A DNA stretch of 64,000 nt, from contig NC_058191.1 of the NCBI RefSeq assembly GCF_907165205.1, forward strand, positions 1,118,501 to 1,182,500. Direction: 5' to 3'. Below, one piece after another: positions 33,604 through 46,152 of this stretch; within the stretch, counting starts at the first letter, position 1, and each line of letters begins with the position of its first letter. The position numbers were made by a program, and so were the translations under genes. This DNA is from Coccinella septempunctata (taxonomy: Eukaryota; Arthropoda; Insecta; Coleoptera; Coccinellidae). The notes under the pieces are model-generated. The model was not told the DNA's origin. It searched no databases and saw only the letters and a list, made by a program, of their open reading frames with translations.

Positions 33604-34794
33604 AATCCCCTATAGTAAAAATTTTTCATTACTTTTATGTTTCATTGCAACTCTTGCTATCGTAAATATTTTTTTACTTTTCAGAAGTAATAACAAAAAA
33701 TAGCAAATGTATGGCATTTTTGAAAAGACAATCGAATAACCTTCAAAACAAGGTGTTATAGGAGTTGCTGTCATCACGCACACAGGTTTGATACAATTTA
33801 TTGGAACCAACAGTATAAAATGTCCCCCTTTTTGGATATTTCTGATTTTGCATGAGGGCTGAGATATTAAGGGGGGACCTTTTCAAATTGACACTCTGTA
33901 TACACATTATTAAGCTTGACTCAACCGAAAATGCAATTGTGATAGCAAAACATGTGTAGTTGTTAAAGAGCTTATCCCATTGAATATAATGCAATTAATT
34001 TTATAGTTCAAAAAACATCAGAACCAAAAACTGATTCCCGGAGAGGTTGAGTGGTGATTAGAGAATATCCAGTTTGTCTTTCATTGATAGTATGGTGACA
34101 AATTGTTTAGTTACAAAAAACTGAACAACAAGAGCTAGAAGTATAGAATATTTCCAGACCTCCATGTAACCTGCAAACTAGGTTTCAAACCAATGCGAAT
34201 GATCTAGCCTTACTCACACAGGCTCCAAAGGCTATCTCTGGCTTTTCCCAAAAACATAGCCATCACTGGCTTATAATAATGAGATCTATCATAGCTGATG
34301 TCCTTACGGACACTGCAGATTCAGAGCTCCTACACAAACAAAGTATCTCCAACGAAAAACCTCTTTTGGCTTTGCCTGTAAGAACATATCCTTTTTGTGA
34401 CTGCAGTGATGGCAGATAGGGTCGGACTTGAAAATCTTAGTTCTCTGAAGCTCTGTCTAGAGGAGCTCTCCCTGTGACATGATCTCTGTCCTCAAGGAAA
34501 TGGGAATGAAGTAGAACTTATAGCTCTATGACCTTGTTTGTGTGCCACATTGGACTAGACTGGTAGCGATACTAGCTCTAGATTAGGCCTACTGACTAAC
34601 AAATTCTAAACTGTAGCATAAAGGCCAAGCACGCTGACGTGTTTCAGAACTCATTCTAAATGTTCTGAAATGGAGTAGTAGAAAATATCCCGAAGTAACT
34701 GTACAGTAAACTACACCCATTCCTTCACTAACAAGAGGAACTGTTACAAGTTTAAGATTCCTAGCCACGTCAACAATCTAAATTTCGTGGACGA
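33604..34794. other. Probable remainder of the transposase relic, then unassigned decayed sequence
   Basis: Bases 33604-33903 are likely the 3' non-coding part of the element above. From about 34080 to 34790 the texture is less AT-rich and resembles eroded repeat DNA (similar in feel to 1500-2300), but no readable protein blocks were found. Confidence 0.35.
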
Positions 34795-35170
34795 GGCTCG
34801 ATGTTTCGTAGTGTAAGGAATTTGAATAACAAAATAAATTATAACTGCAAAAAAAAACATAAAAAAGGTGTATCTGAAACAACGGAAAAAAAAACTGACT
34901 CTCGAAAACAATCAGAGATATTAGGCATACAGAGCCTGAAGGACATGAGCCCTGATTTCTCTCTTGAATCTTATGAGTGCAAACGTTTTGAATTCATTTG
35001 GCACTGCGTTATAAAATTTTACCACAATGTAACTGAAACTCCTCTGGAAGATGGCCGTTCTGTGCTGGGGACAAGAGAGCAGATTTCTATGTCTTACATT
35101 CAAATTATGAATATCAGTCCTATACCTCAGTTTGTTGTAAAGATATGGCGGACATTTCTCAATTATAATT
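34795..35170 (-). pseudogene. C-terminal relic of a Jockey/CR1-like LINE ORF2
   Basis: The minus strand reads EKCPPYLYNKLRYRTDIHNL, NVRHRNLLSCPQHRTAIFQR, SFSYIVVKFYNAVPNEFKTF and ALIRFKREIRAHVLQALYA, stopping at 34921. This is the usual end of Jockey/CR1-type ORF2 products: P-x-Y-(L/I)...(Y/T)R, T-R-x-x-x-x-L, then S-F-x-x-x-x-x-x-x-(F/W)-N-x-(L/V)-P, then F-K-x-x-(L/I)-(K/R). The preserved 80 residues are without a stop. Bases 34795-34920 would be its 3' untranslated region. No target duplication found. Confidence 0.65.
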
Positions 35171-35919
35171 TTATGATAAGTAAGTTATAGGGTTTAAAAA
35201 TGTCGATAACCTCGTTAAGCTGGTTAAGTCTTGTGTGAGACTGATCCAAAGCAGTCCCTGGTTCTGCTGCTAGAATTTATTGTGAGGCTCATATGTATTT
35301 TGAATGTATAACTTAATTTGAGTTTACGGTCATCTAGTACAGATTACCGTCTGCCTTATGACTTTATCAGCAAATGGTTAGCTCGGTATAATAAGGATTA
35401 TATCGCAAAAAAAATTGACCAGAATTCATTTGGATTAAAAATGAAATGTGTAAAAGATAAAAATGATGGGCCATTTAATGTAGGTGGCAAAGAACTCGAC
35501 TAAAATACCTGTCAGTGAAAAAAAAGAGTACCTATTATCGGCAAAGTGACATGAATCGATTTTTTTCGGCTTTATTTCCCAGGTATATTCTCGATTTCAA
35601 TTAAATATCTGTTTTTTTTTCGGATTAATAGACACTGTTAAAATATTTCTCTATAACATCCAAATATTTTTCTAAAGGTTCCGAAAAAGTTTTTTTCCAC
35701 TATCGATGCATAAATTGATTTTTCCGTCGACCTCTTAATAATAGCACTGTTTAACCTACACGAAATTAGCTGTTAATGAAGCCTGTATAAAAGCAATTTC
35801 AAATTTTCATAATAAGCCATGCCATCTCCGATAAAACAAAATTCCCTTCAGAATAACAAAAACAAGCTAAACCTATGACACTACACTGACCTGTAGACCT
35901 TTAAAACGGAGTTGAATCA
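35171..35919. other. AT-rich spacer with a MITE-end fragment at 35718-35790
   Basis: Bases 35718-35790 repeat, in reverse, the right end of the segment inserted at 18.2-18.8 kb. The rest is AT-rich with no coding signal. Confidence 0.4.
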
Positions 35920-36681
35920 TCTAATATATAAAATTCTCGTGTAATAGTTTTCGTGACCATACTCCTCCGAAACGGCTTGACCGATTTTGATGAAATTTTT
36001 TGTGCTTATCCGGTATCTATAAGAATCGGCCAACATCTATTTTTCATCCCCCTAAATGTTAGGGGTAGTCCACCCCTAAATTTTTTTTTGTATTTTTTAG
36101 ACAAAATTTTCAATTTCTATTTTTTTATGATACAACATACAAAAATACATACAATCCTCAATTTTCACCCTTCTACGATGAACCCTTATTTTTTAATAGC
36201 CATTTTAGTAATTTAATCATTAGGAAATTATTTATATGGCAAAACAACGTTTGACGGGTCAGCTATCTATGAGAATCGGCCAACATCTATTTTTCATCCC
36301 CCTAAATGTTAGGGGTAGTCCACTCCTAAATTTTTTTTTGTATTTTTTAGACAAAATTTTTAATTTCTATTTTTTTATGATACAACATACAAAAATACAT
36401 ACAATCCTCAATTTTCACCCTTCTACGATCAACCCTTATTTTTGAATAGCCATTTTAGTAATTTAATCATTAGGAAATTATTTATATGGCAAAACAACGT
36501 TTGCCGGGTCAGCTATCTATGAGAATCGGCCAACATCTATTTCTCATCCCCTAAAATGTTAGGGGTAGTCCACCCCTAAATTTTTTTTTTATTTTTCAGA
36601 CAAAATTTTTAATTTCTATTTTTTTATGATACAACATGGAAATTATTTATATGGCAAAACAGCGTTTGCCGGGTCAGCTAG
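35920..36681 (+). mobile_element. Non-autonomous Helitron with internal 250-bp tandem repeats
   Basis: The element starts TCTAATATATAAAATTCTCG after an A and ends GGGTCAGCTAG before a T, the A|T insertion expected for Helitrons. The text TACTCCTCCGAAACGGCTTG plus ACCGATTTTGATGAAATTTT is familiar from insect Helitrons. A 3' hairpin precedes the CTAG terminus. The body is two complete 250-bp units and a shortened third: AGAATCGGCC occurs at 36022, 36272 and 36522. Each unit ends in a copy of the 3' terminal text (GGCAAAACAACGTTTGCCGG-like, then GTCAGCTA). No Rep/helicase coding, so it depends on an autonomous partner. Confidence 0.85.
36653..36670 (+). terminator. Helitron 3' hairpin
   Basis: GGCAAA, loop ACAGCG, TTTGCC: a perfect 6-bp stem seven bases before CTAG at 36678-36681. 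In Helitrons such a hairpin is known to mark the end of the transposed strand. Near-copies of this hairpin end the two upstream 250-bp units. Confidence 0.8.
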
Positions 36682-39600
36682 TAGCCATATAATATCCTGG
36701 AGCACAAATAGATTTCGGGCCTGAAGAAGAAAATATTTTGGAGCCCAGATTCATAACCTAATCTTACAAAAGTGAAAGTTATCCTTGGGGCTAATTCACT
36801 AATTTCTGATATTTTTCAGATCCACGTAAGTATTTATTCTTCCTGTTCCACTCATTATTGACTGAACCGTATCACTATGCTTGTCATTTTCCTAGAAACC
36901 AAAGTATATAATGAAGAAAGATTTCTTGTTTCCTCGAATGAAAAGTGTTTTTTGTAAGAGGATGAGAAGGAGATATTAGCCGCCTTCAGCGGCATATTAA
37001 AGAGACATCCAGACACTGTCACTATTAATTCCAAACTAGATCATCATCCGATAATTTCTATTATCTTTTTTCATCCTACAATATGAAGCAATAAACAAAT
37101 TAATTACATATTTCCCCTACTAATTCTCATTAAATTTTTTCGACCCATGGACTCCACCGTATGAAGTAATTAGGGCGATAAAAACTCGAATTCATCATCC
37201 CTCGGCATGTCAAAAGGACTTAGAATGATATAATATTATCGTTAATTAATTTACTCTAAATAATTTAAATTACATATCATTTCGGCTTTTTATCCAATCC
37301 GGACCCTGTTCAGATAACAAGATCTACCTTGGTGGCCCATCTACGTCAATTCATGTGTCGCCCACAAAGGGGTTTATTGAATTTTCTTACGGGGTTGGAA
37401 TGTCCACAATGATATCGAAGCAGGCCACTGGTTACGTCCAGTGGTGATTATTGGCCCCATATCGGTTTTTTTCGACGAATGGCCGAATTCTTCCTTGAGG
37501 AATGTTGAAAATTAAATTAGAAATTAAGTTTTTTTTTCTAATTAATTTGTTGATTGTGAGGGGATGAAGGTTTTTTGTCTTTAATAAATAACACAGTAGA
37601 GAAGAGCTTCTACCAATTTTCCTTCAAATATGACACGAAATTCTAAGCAGAAAATATGCCTGTTTGTCAATCGAATCGATTGAAATAACTTTCATCTTAC
37701 TATTTTATATTTCAGTATTAGTTACTATGAGGAAGTTCGTGTTTATCGAAAAATTATTACATTAATTTTTGAGTTTATTTTTAAAAAACTATTTTTTAAA
37801 CTATGGTTTCGGTGCGAGTGTAGAATTTCTAAGAAAATCTGGGTAAAATGCCAAAATTTTAGGATAGTTTGTATCATTTCAGACATCACATACCCTGTGT
37901 GAAATTAGTCACGTACATAAAAATTTGCACTTTTTATTTTATCGTCATACCCTCTACGAGGGTAAAGGTTGGTTAAGTTTTTTACAATATAAACCCCAAC
38001 TGATTGTGTCAGAAATGAATATATTTTTTTTTGCTGATGATGATCTAGTCATCGATGGAATTTCTTTGTCAACCCCTTTTCTACTGTAGAGATGAAAGTT
38101 TCAAACCTATTGGATTATTTTTTTTTTTTGTATTTCTAGGTCTAGACGTACAATTCAGGAGTGATATATATCCTTTTCGTTGGTTAGTAACCGATGAAAG
38201 GAAATGTCAATTACAGGTTCATTTATTTTTATATTTCAGATTTGTATTTCAGATGATATAACAATCAATATAATGTATACCTACTACCTCATGAGAAAGG
38301 CATAGTTTCGATAACGCTTAAAAAATATCGAACACTCCTAAAGGGTTATTCAGACTCAAAATATTTTGTATGTAGAAAATTCGAATTCTATAATATGCTC
38401 AACCATTTCATACATCCAATAATAAAGGGGTGTTAAAATAATTCTTCACTGTGTAGAAAAGAAAGTTCTTCTATAGGGTATTTCAGAATGTGTGGACGAT
38501 ACCTTATTTTTCTATTTTACCTGTTCACTCTCATGATAATTTTAATTTTCTTCAATATGCTATATCGTATGAGCTATCGATGTGAGTAATGAAAATGAAT
38601 AAATTAATTTGTCAAACTTTGTCAATCGAGTCAAAACACTTGTTGCTGTTTCAACAAAATATTATGACTATATAGAAATTCATGTCAAACAAAGTAGAGG
38701 ATCTTCATAAATATTAAGCTGCACACAAAAATTTGAAGTAGGTTTCGATGTTGGAATCTTTTTTGTATATGCTTTGATATCTGAATTAATAAATTTTATA
38801 AAAAAGGATTGGATACTTTTTAGATCTGAAGCAAACGTAAGATTTGGAACTAATACATTGGACATTGCAATTATAAAGTTTTTTTATTTTCATTAGTGGC
38901 ATCGGTCTCTATGCAGCATTTTGTTGAATCGTAAAGCCTTCAACATCCCTGTGATTTTTTAAGCATAAAATTATTTTTTCTTCAAATTAACTTTTCGTTC
39001 TCATTTATAATTGAATTGGAAATTTATGAAAAAAAAAATTTTAAAAAAGTTCAGGGGGAAAAATTTATAATTAATAAACCATGTTTTAACATGAATTTGA
39101 TAGATATATTATAAAATAGCTAAAATTTTTTAATATTCAATTTATTGAATGCAATTGAAAAGAAAATTGACTATTTTCTCTTGGAATGATTTATTCCTAA
39201 ATCATTGAAATTTTATATGATCTTTCCTGACCTTGAAGTTCTTTTTTGACATTCTTGTGGTATTCAAGGATTAAAAATGTGGTAGATAAAAACAAATGTA
39301 CTCTTCTAGCGTTGTGAATTGCTGATATAAAATGATCAAAACCAGGGTATACATATATGAATCCTCATATAAATATGAATACGCTCCGTCAAGAGCATTC
39401 GTCATTAGTGCGTTCAATCAGTATCAGCAGGTCGTCGCAAAAAAATTTATAATGTCCACATTAAAAACTGCGGGCCAATAACTCAAGGGTAAAGTTTCGT
39501 CACAGAACAGTTATCGTGCGTGGTCCGGAGAAACGCCATCTGTAGGATAATTTAGCGTTCCTCTGTTCCGGGAGAATTTGAAATCAATTACGAAATATGG

Positions 39601-40168
39601 CTGATTATAAGGTATATGCTAATTTTTGGACGGGCAAGTGCGAATGCCGATGCCGCCATGCCATGTAAAATGTAACAGCATCTTCATTCCCCTCATTTGC
39701 ATTTTTATTCGCATGTGTCGCCAAGCCAGTGGTTATAAACCTCTGGGTGATGCCCGATGTACCTATCTGCATTTCGGCCACGTCGATGAAATTCTGGTAG
39801 TTTGCTGATGCTTCTTCGGTTGAGATAAATCGTTGATGATTTGGCGTAAGAATCGAAGGGTTTGATATTGATCGTCTATTGGTAAACCTGAATCTTGGCT
39901 CTACTCTCTAGGTGCCATATGCTTATTGAATTGGTTTTTGTGTTAATTCTTATAGTCCTAAGGAAGATTCCATAAGAGTTGCTAAGAACCAATCTTGTCA
40001 GACGAAGATCCTGCCAAGGGCATCTACCAATGCGATGATATGGATATATCATCACCTTGAGTCATCGGCTAGTACATATGAATTCATTTTGTGGAGTGGT
40101 AACTTCAAGGACGTGAAATCTCTTTGATACCTTGATTCGAAAGAAGCTAGAAGCTGGCAGATGATTAT
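36682..40168. other. No gene; islands at 37140-37520 and 39340-39850
   Basis: Most is AT-rich with long T runs. The two islands are less AT-rich and look single-copy. The 60-codon + frame at 39626-39808 lies in the second island but has no family resemblance or supporting splice signals, so I leave it uncalled. A stretch of about 200 bp before 40169 may be a further LINE remnant too eroded to read. Confidence 0.35.
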
Positions 40169-40420
40169 ACAATTTGGTACACCATATATTCTTGCTTTCC
40201 GTATCAATTTGAAGCAGTCCAGAGAAGATGTCAAGTATTTGGCTCATAGATAGGATGGTACTTAACTAGCATCGGGATTCAATCAGGTAACCTTACTGAA
40301 GAGATTCGCCAGTGTACATATAAATTGAGCGTAGAAGAGAGATACAGGATGCAGGCTTTGAAGTTGTTCCTCAAACTAATTCTTGAGGAAATTGATTGTG
40401 CAGTTCTTCCTTTTGGGTGA
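40169..40420 (+). pseudogene. LINE ORF2 C-terminal relic
   Basis: One frame reads CFPYQFEAVQRRCQVFGS, a stop, then about 23 residues, then YKLSVEERYRMQALKLFLKL and ILEEIDCAVLPFG, ending at the TGA at 40418-40420. FEAVQRR and L-S-x-E-x-R-x-x-x-x-A-L-x-F-L-x-K-L-x-x-x-x-I-D-C-x-x-L match the post-thumb region of Jockey/CR1-type LINE proteins, with the usual spacing between blocks. A single internal stop and substitutions make it dead. The family cannot be fixed further. Confidence 0.55.
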
Positions 40421-40498
40421 GGCTTTGAGTTTCACGAGTTTCTTCAAGATCCGTTTTGACGTTTCATGTGGATACTGCGAGAGTTAGCTCGCTATACA

Positions 40499-41188
40499 TC
40501 AGGGTGAGAATTTGACCTCTAAAAATATTCCAACAGTAGATTCCTGAGGTCAAAAGAAACACTTTTTTCCTATACCATTTTTCTCGATTCGGCCCTGATA
40601 CAGAGATGAAGCCCTTTTGAGTTTTCATAATGAGATCTGTGCCACCTCTGGAAAAACAAAATTACCTTCAGAATAACTAGTGAATCTGTGACATTACACA
40701 TCTGTAGATCCTTAAAACAGAGTTGTATTCACCCAAAGTATCTAATTTTTAAAATTTTACAGATACTTTTCAATAATACCAAATTACAAGAAAACGGTTA
40801 CGAGAAAATATGAAGAATACTTTCATTTTAAAAAACGACCTAATATTCATTAGATAGCGTCAAACTTAGTTTCAAAAGTTATGTTCTTTGAATTTCTGGA
40901 ATTTTTATGCTACTCAATAGTCATAATGAGAAAACTGGAAGACGTGGGTGATATCTTGTATTCGAAAAAGATTTATCAAATAAATGATAAACTATATTCC
41001 GAAATTCATTTCATTCGATAAAACCGTTTGTGATACTGAATTAAAATAATTTTTCTATTATTTTTTAACAGTCTGTAGCTTTTAAACTGAGCCGATTCGG
41101 ACAGAAAGGTCAAGAAAAAAGTGTTTTTTTTGTCTTCGAGAATCTACCTTTGAAATATTTGTACAAAATATTTGAAGACTCACCCTGT
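40499..41188. repeat. Family A TIR element, copy 3
   Basis: The left end TCAGGGTGAGAATTTGACCT leads to AACAGTAGATTCCTGAGGTC. The right end finishes GAGAATCTACC, then a TTGAAATATTTGTACAAAAT segment and GACTCACCCTGT. It is 690 bp with inverted termini of about 90 bp and is oriented opposite to copy 2 in its centre. TATA follows the right end. No coding. Confidence 0.75.
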
Positions 41189-41906
41189 ATAGACCTTCAC
41201 TTCATTATTATGTGTCTGATTGTGTCTACTATTCAACAAGATATCAAGGAAATAGTGATGTGCACTTTGATAGCATTGGCCTTGAACTAACTATTTATAT
41301 GATTTCCACCAATATGAGTTGATGTTGATGTAAACATTGAATAAAAAGAAAGTGATAAAAAATTTCGTTTAGAAAATCTACCATATAATGTACTAGGACT
41401 TTCGTTTAGGCATCACTATTAAACACGTGTTCATGTTAGTGAAATTTATAATTAAAATTCTGTTTTATGTTCAATTATATATCGGCCACATCGATTGGTA
41501 TCGGTTTCATTTTCGAGGCCTTTGGTGATATTTTTTTCTCTTGTGGAATCAATCATATTGTTGAATTTTTTACGTCTGTGTATTCTTTTATGTATTCTTG
41601 GTTGGAATTTTGAAATTTATATTTATCCTTGCAATTTTCGATTATTTCAGAATGTATCGTGAACATTTTTCGTTAATTGGGCTTGTCCTGTTGGAAATAA
41701 ATCACTTAAGTGTTTATTTATTTTATTGGTATTTTTATCTCCCTTCAGAACAAATTTTGCGTTAGTAATGGAGAAAATATGAAATACTTCTAGGAATTTT
41801 GAGCAGAAATACTTAGTCAAAACCATACTACATTTATCAAAAAGAAATCGACTAATACTGTCACCTTCCAGCTCCTTGATTGTAATCGTTGGAATAAAAA
41901 ACTAAC
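41189..41906. other. AT-rich spacer, nothing recognised
   Basis: No coding or repeat signal identified. Confidence 0.35.
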
Positions 41907-41990
41907 ATGTTTCCACTCTTTTTGGATCTCTCGAAGGCATATGACAGCGTCGATTATAAAATAATTAAAGCAGTGATGGAGCAGGAAAAT
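41907..41990 (+). pseudogene. Tiny reverse transcriptase fragment (motif A)
   Basis: The frame reads MFPLFLDLSKAYDSVDYKII then KAVMEQEN. FLDLSKAYDSVD is an almost ideal LINE reverse transcriptase motif A, including the first catalytic Asp of LDLSKA. Only about 28 residues survive, with nothing recognisable on either side. It is the shortest coding relic in the window and is visible only by its motif. Confidence 0.6.
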
Positions 41991-43010
41991 TACTGGATCT
42001 GGTGAATAGTTCCTGACATGCAATTTTTTTTAGATTTTCAAAAACTTGTCTCTTCATTTCATAGTGACTCAATCGCACTGAAATTTTGCCCTACTCTATC
42101 TCTGATAAGAGTATGTACAGTTATTCCCAGGAATAACTAGTGTCAGAAACGAATTCTGGGAATGTTATGAAGGCTGAATTGAATTCGTTTCATAGTACGA
42201 AACATCGTAAGACTCTTGGACAAGACATTGATTCTTTCAGCAAAGAACTCTTTTCTCCAATGTCTATTCAAACACTTATTTTCCATCAATAAATAAGCAT
42301 TGCTATTAAAAATCTAATTGCAAGAAGAAATTAGAAAAAGTTGCTTGGAACATGTGTTTCACAGAAAGCACGCGTCGTTTCTCACTCATGATTGCATTTT
42401 CGATGCGTAAAAGCGTTTTATATCTCGAGAGCTAGCCCGGAAATACCAAGAGAGTGTTTGCAAAATACGAGCAGGGCATCTGCTCTTTCTCCTCCTGAAT
42501 ATTTGGGACGACAGGTGCGTTTGTGACCATCATTATATGTTATATATTATTGAACCACGTAATGGTCCTAATTAACAATCGTTAAAATGAAGTAGAAGAA
42601 TATTTATAAGAGTGACCTTGATCGACCGCAACCGAAGGATTTTTTGAAAAATCGTTAGATTTTGTGATGACCTAGAGAACGGCGCCTGTTTCTGAATATT
42701 TTGAGAGTGTTAAATATGGGTTTCTATTTTTATCAGACTTAATAGAAGCTAGACTTACTCTAGTTTCTTAGAAAAACGGTCTAAATTGTTACCAGTTCCA
42801 AGTTGATGCATCATTAGTGGTCTATCCAGGGACCCATATGATTCAGTTTGATCCTCATGGAATTGTGCGTTATCCATCTTCCGAGAATAATGGTGAAAAA
42901 AGTTTCTTGTTAATTGCATCAGGAGAATATACAGTGAGGTCCAACCTCGATTTTCCCGCTTTAAAATGAAATATGGAACATTGCTCGAACCCTTCAATTT
43001 GTGATTCCAG
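41991..43010. other. No gene recognised
   Basis: AT-rich with a slightly richer stretch at 42350-42700. No readable motif or repeat. Confidence 0.35.
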
Positions 43011-43395
43011 GGAGAATAACTTTTCCGCTTTCTTCATCCCGTAACTTCAGCCACCTAACGGGGGTGGGCACAACTCCTTGATTTTTAATAAGGATGAGGG
43101 GTGTTTCGATACCTCATGTTGAAGATCTTGTCGAGTACTATCTGATCCTGAAATTTCGCTTCAAAATTTCCATAGATAACGAAATGACAGGTAAAATAGT
43201 AAAAGAGCACTTACTTCTGCGATTAGTTTATTGAATGCTGGAAATGGGCATCCTAATATAAGTTTTAATGAAAACGTTCACGTACATTTCTCAAGATTTC
43301 ACTTGGTTTTCAGGTGACTCCATAAAATAGCCCAGTGGAGCCAGATCAGGTGATCTGGGTGGTCACTCAATATAACCCCTTGTTTCATACCTCGT
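43011..43395 (-). pseudogene. Second Tc1/mariner-like transposase C-terminal relic
   Basis: The minus strand reads YIE, stop, PPRSPDLAPLGYFMESPENQ, which matches the W-P-P-R-S-P-D-L-x-P-L-D-F-F-L-W block with the Trp codon turned to TGA and DFFLW decayed to GYFME. Downstream, a sequence around AAAAATCAAGGAGTTGTG and CCACCCCCGTTAG resembles the 3' non-coding end of such elements. Related in type to the relic at 33.4 kb, though the two do not align well enough to call one family. Confidence 0.45.
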
Positions 43396-43690
43396 TTCAT
43401 ACAGACGTGAGGAAAATACGTACCGGTTGAACGAAATTGAGAATTAAGCAATTTTTTCTATAAAATACGCGGCCACCTCCAAATCAACATCTCAGAAACA
43501 TTTCATCAAATGGGAAACTATAATAAAACTTCATATTTAAGATTTAATTTGCATTTCGCAGATCAGATGCTATAATAAACTATCAAACACAATTGTGGAG
43601 GAATTTCAATTTAAAACGTGGGAAAGAATGCTTCAATAGCTTTAATTTTCTTTTCAATGTTACACAACATTGTATAATTCACAGATATTA
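43396..43690. other. AT-rich spacer
   Basis: Nothing recognised before the mariner target TA. Confidence 0.35.
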
Positions 43691-43692
43691 TA

Positions 43693-44924
43693 CGACGATA
43701 TTTTGAAAAATTCTTAGCCTAATTTAGCGAAATTTCAATGTCAAAATATTTTATTACTCAACATATCCTCCTCTTAATTGAATACATTTATTACAGCGAA
43801 CCTGCAACGTCTCTAGACCTTTCAAAAAAAAATGTTTCTTGTTGGTCAGCAAACCAGACCTCCACAGCTTTTATAACCTCCTCGTTGGAAGAAAATTTAC
43901 GATCTTTTGAACTTCTTTTCAATTAAGGAAAGAGATGATAGTCGGATCCAGCCAAAACTGGTGAATAAGGGAGGCGTTCTAGTAATTCAAACCCTGAATC
44001 ACTAGTTTTTGCATGGCAACATGAGAGTTGTACAGCAAAAACAAAACACCATTAGATAGCTTTCCGTGACTTTTCTCTTCAATTTTTTCCTCTAGAGTGG
44101 TCAATAATGTCGAATAGTAATCTCCGGTTATTGTTCCTTCCTTATCCAAAAAATCAATCATGATTACTGCATGGCAATCCCAAAAAACTGAATCAAGAAC
44201 TTTTCCAGCAGATTTTTGGACACGAAATTTCTTAGGTCTTGGAGAACCAGAGTGTCGCTATTCCATCGATTGTTGCTTTGGTTCTGGATCGTAGAAATGT
44301 ACCCAAGTCTCATACAGAGTAATAACGAGCATAGATCGAACGCGATGCTTCTACCCTTGCACGCTTTTGGTCAACATTCAAACATTTGGGGATCCATTGT
44401 GCAGCATTTTTCTGATGTCCAAATTGACGTGGACTATATGATGAACACGTTCGTATGATATTTTCAGTGCTTCAGTTATCCGTTTTAGCCCAATTCGACG
44501 GTCGGATAAAATCATGTCATGAACTGCAAAGACATTTTCGGGAACTGACACAGAAACTGGCCTTCTGGATCGGTAATCATCTTAAATGGAAAATTTACCT
44601 TTTTTGAAGCTGGCAGTCCAATTTCTCACAGTCGCATATGAAGGACATTGATTACCAAGGGTATTAAGCATATCTTCGTAAATCTACTTACCTCTTAACC
44701 CTTTTAAATACAGGTACTTGATGATGGCTCAATACTCCAATATTTCTATTTTCACAATTTCGGTGGACACCCTCTTTCTTTCAATTTATTGCGTAACTTC
44801 GGTTTACTTTTTTGACCTCAAACCTCACACTGTCACTTCTAATGAGTTATTGTTCGTTGCTATGGTAACGCTTTTTTTTATGCATGGAAATGGTCTAGGC
44901 TAACTAGATATCAATACATCCTCG
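43693..44924 (-). mobile_element. Mariner element, full length, decayed (copy C)
   Basis: Termini CGACGATATTTTGAAAAATT and, in reverse, CGAGGATGTATTGATATCTA lie between TA at 43691-43692 and 44925-44926; 1232 bp. On the minus strand MIDFLDKEGTITGDYYSTLL, then TTLEEKIEEKSHGKLSNGVL, is recognisable. A ~15-base deletion relative to copies B and D, near 44030, then removes the DNAPAH block, so the second catalytic Asp is gone. Other parts (N-terminal helix-turn-helix, final SPDL block) survive only in shifted frames. The right terminus includes the TCTAGGCTAACTAGATATCA text shared with the other copies. Confidence 0.85.
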
Positions 44925-44926
44925 TA

Positions 44927-46152
44927 GCATAAATCTCTCTTGAACGTTGATGTTCTGTAATGGGGATATAACATTAAATATCTTTATCCTTGTCTTTATC
45001 TTATGTTGGCGTTCATATCTCTACCTCAGCTTGTTGAAGAGAAAAGGTGGACAATTCTCTTTACAATTTTATCGTGAAAGAAGCCAACTCAAGTCTTTCA
45101 ATTTGTGTTAATATGAGCAAATTTCATGATCCCGAAACAAACCTTAAATCAACAAACTCTTATATCTGGTCAAAATAAACATCCTAAAGCGAATAATCCA
45201 GGAATGAATTGATGGAAGTTCAGCGATTCCTATCAATTGTAGAGCAGTGTATTTAGAATACTTATTAACAAAAATACACCGACAGGAAGTAGTTTGTACA
45301 TTAGGAAGTTAAAACATGCATTTCGACCATTCCTAAAATGATTTAGAATTCCGAACTTGTAACCAGTAGCGACCTAGCCCATCATCCTAGATGTTCAGAT
45401 AGTCTCTAGCCCTTGATCGTTTCCGATTCACATCCCCTACCTGTTGCAGCTATATTAGCATGATCAACGCGTCTCAATCCATGCACATTGATAGCTCCGT
45501 CACGTCTCTCGACCGAAAAACAAAAATGCAAACAGAGCACGCTCCATTTTTCCCTTTCAGGGGCAATCTCCACCGGCATCAGAAAGTAAGCCGCCCTCTA
45601 ACTACGCCAATAAAGAGGTATCGAATTACAAAAAAATGTCACGCCCCAAGCCTATGTCGGATTCAGCAGCGTGCGTCTGGTTGTTCTCATATTATTTAAA
45701 TTCGGAATAATCCGTAATGACACAACTCCGGAATCATTAGGGGGAAAAGGGTGGGTATTAGAGGAACAGATTGGAAACAGAAGCTATATTTATTTGCATA
45801 CAGAGCGAGGAGTGAGAACGATAATTCCACTCATCGAAATGTCATTTTACGTGGACGTGTTGATGACAGTTCTAAATATGCAAATCAGGAGGCGAAAGAT
45901 AGAACTGATAATTCGTTTCGGAATTGGGGTTGACACTTGATTCGTGTTTAATAGACGCTAAAAAATTGGTAGCAAATGACGTTTCTTGGAATGGCCGTTG
46001 TCAATGAACTCGTATAGGGACCATCGGCCAAATAAATGGAGTTTTTGCATTCGGTGCGCATATTAATTTTTCTTGTTTTGACGAAATTGTCCAGAGTTCA
46101 GCGAAATTCAATATAAAATGTTTTTGTCTTCGTTAGTCAAAGTGTTATTAAT
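44927..46152. other. No gene; less AT-rich island at 45360-46080
   Basis: Two overlapping open frames (45671-45940 and 45751-45933) occur in the island but have no recognised family and no splice context. The island appears single-copy in this window. Confidence 0.4.

Noticed and set aside
34801..35190. 129-codon open frame on the + strand
   Set aside because: Antisense shadow of the LINE ORF2 C-terminal relic.
39626..39808. 60-codon frame rich in Met, Cys and Ile
   Set aside because: Length expected by chance in a less AT-rich stretch; no motif.
45671..45940. Two overlapping open frames (89 and 60 codons)
   Set aside because: Overlap in different frames with no homology; at most one could be real and neither is supported.
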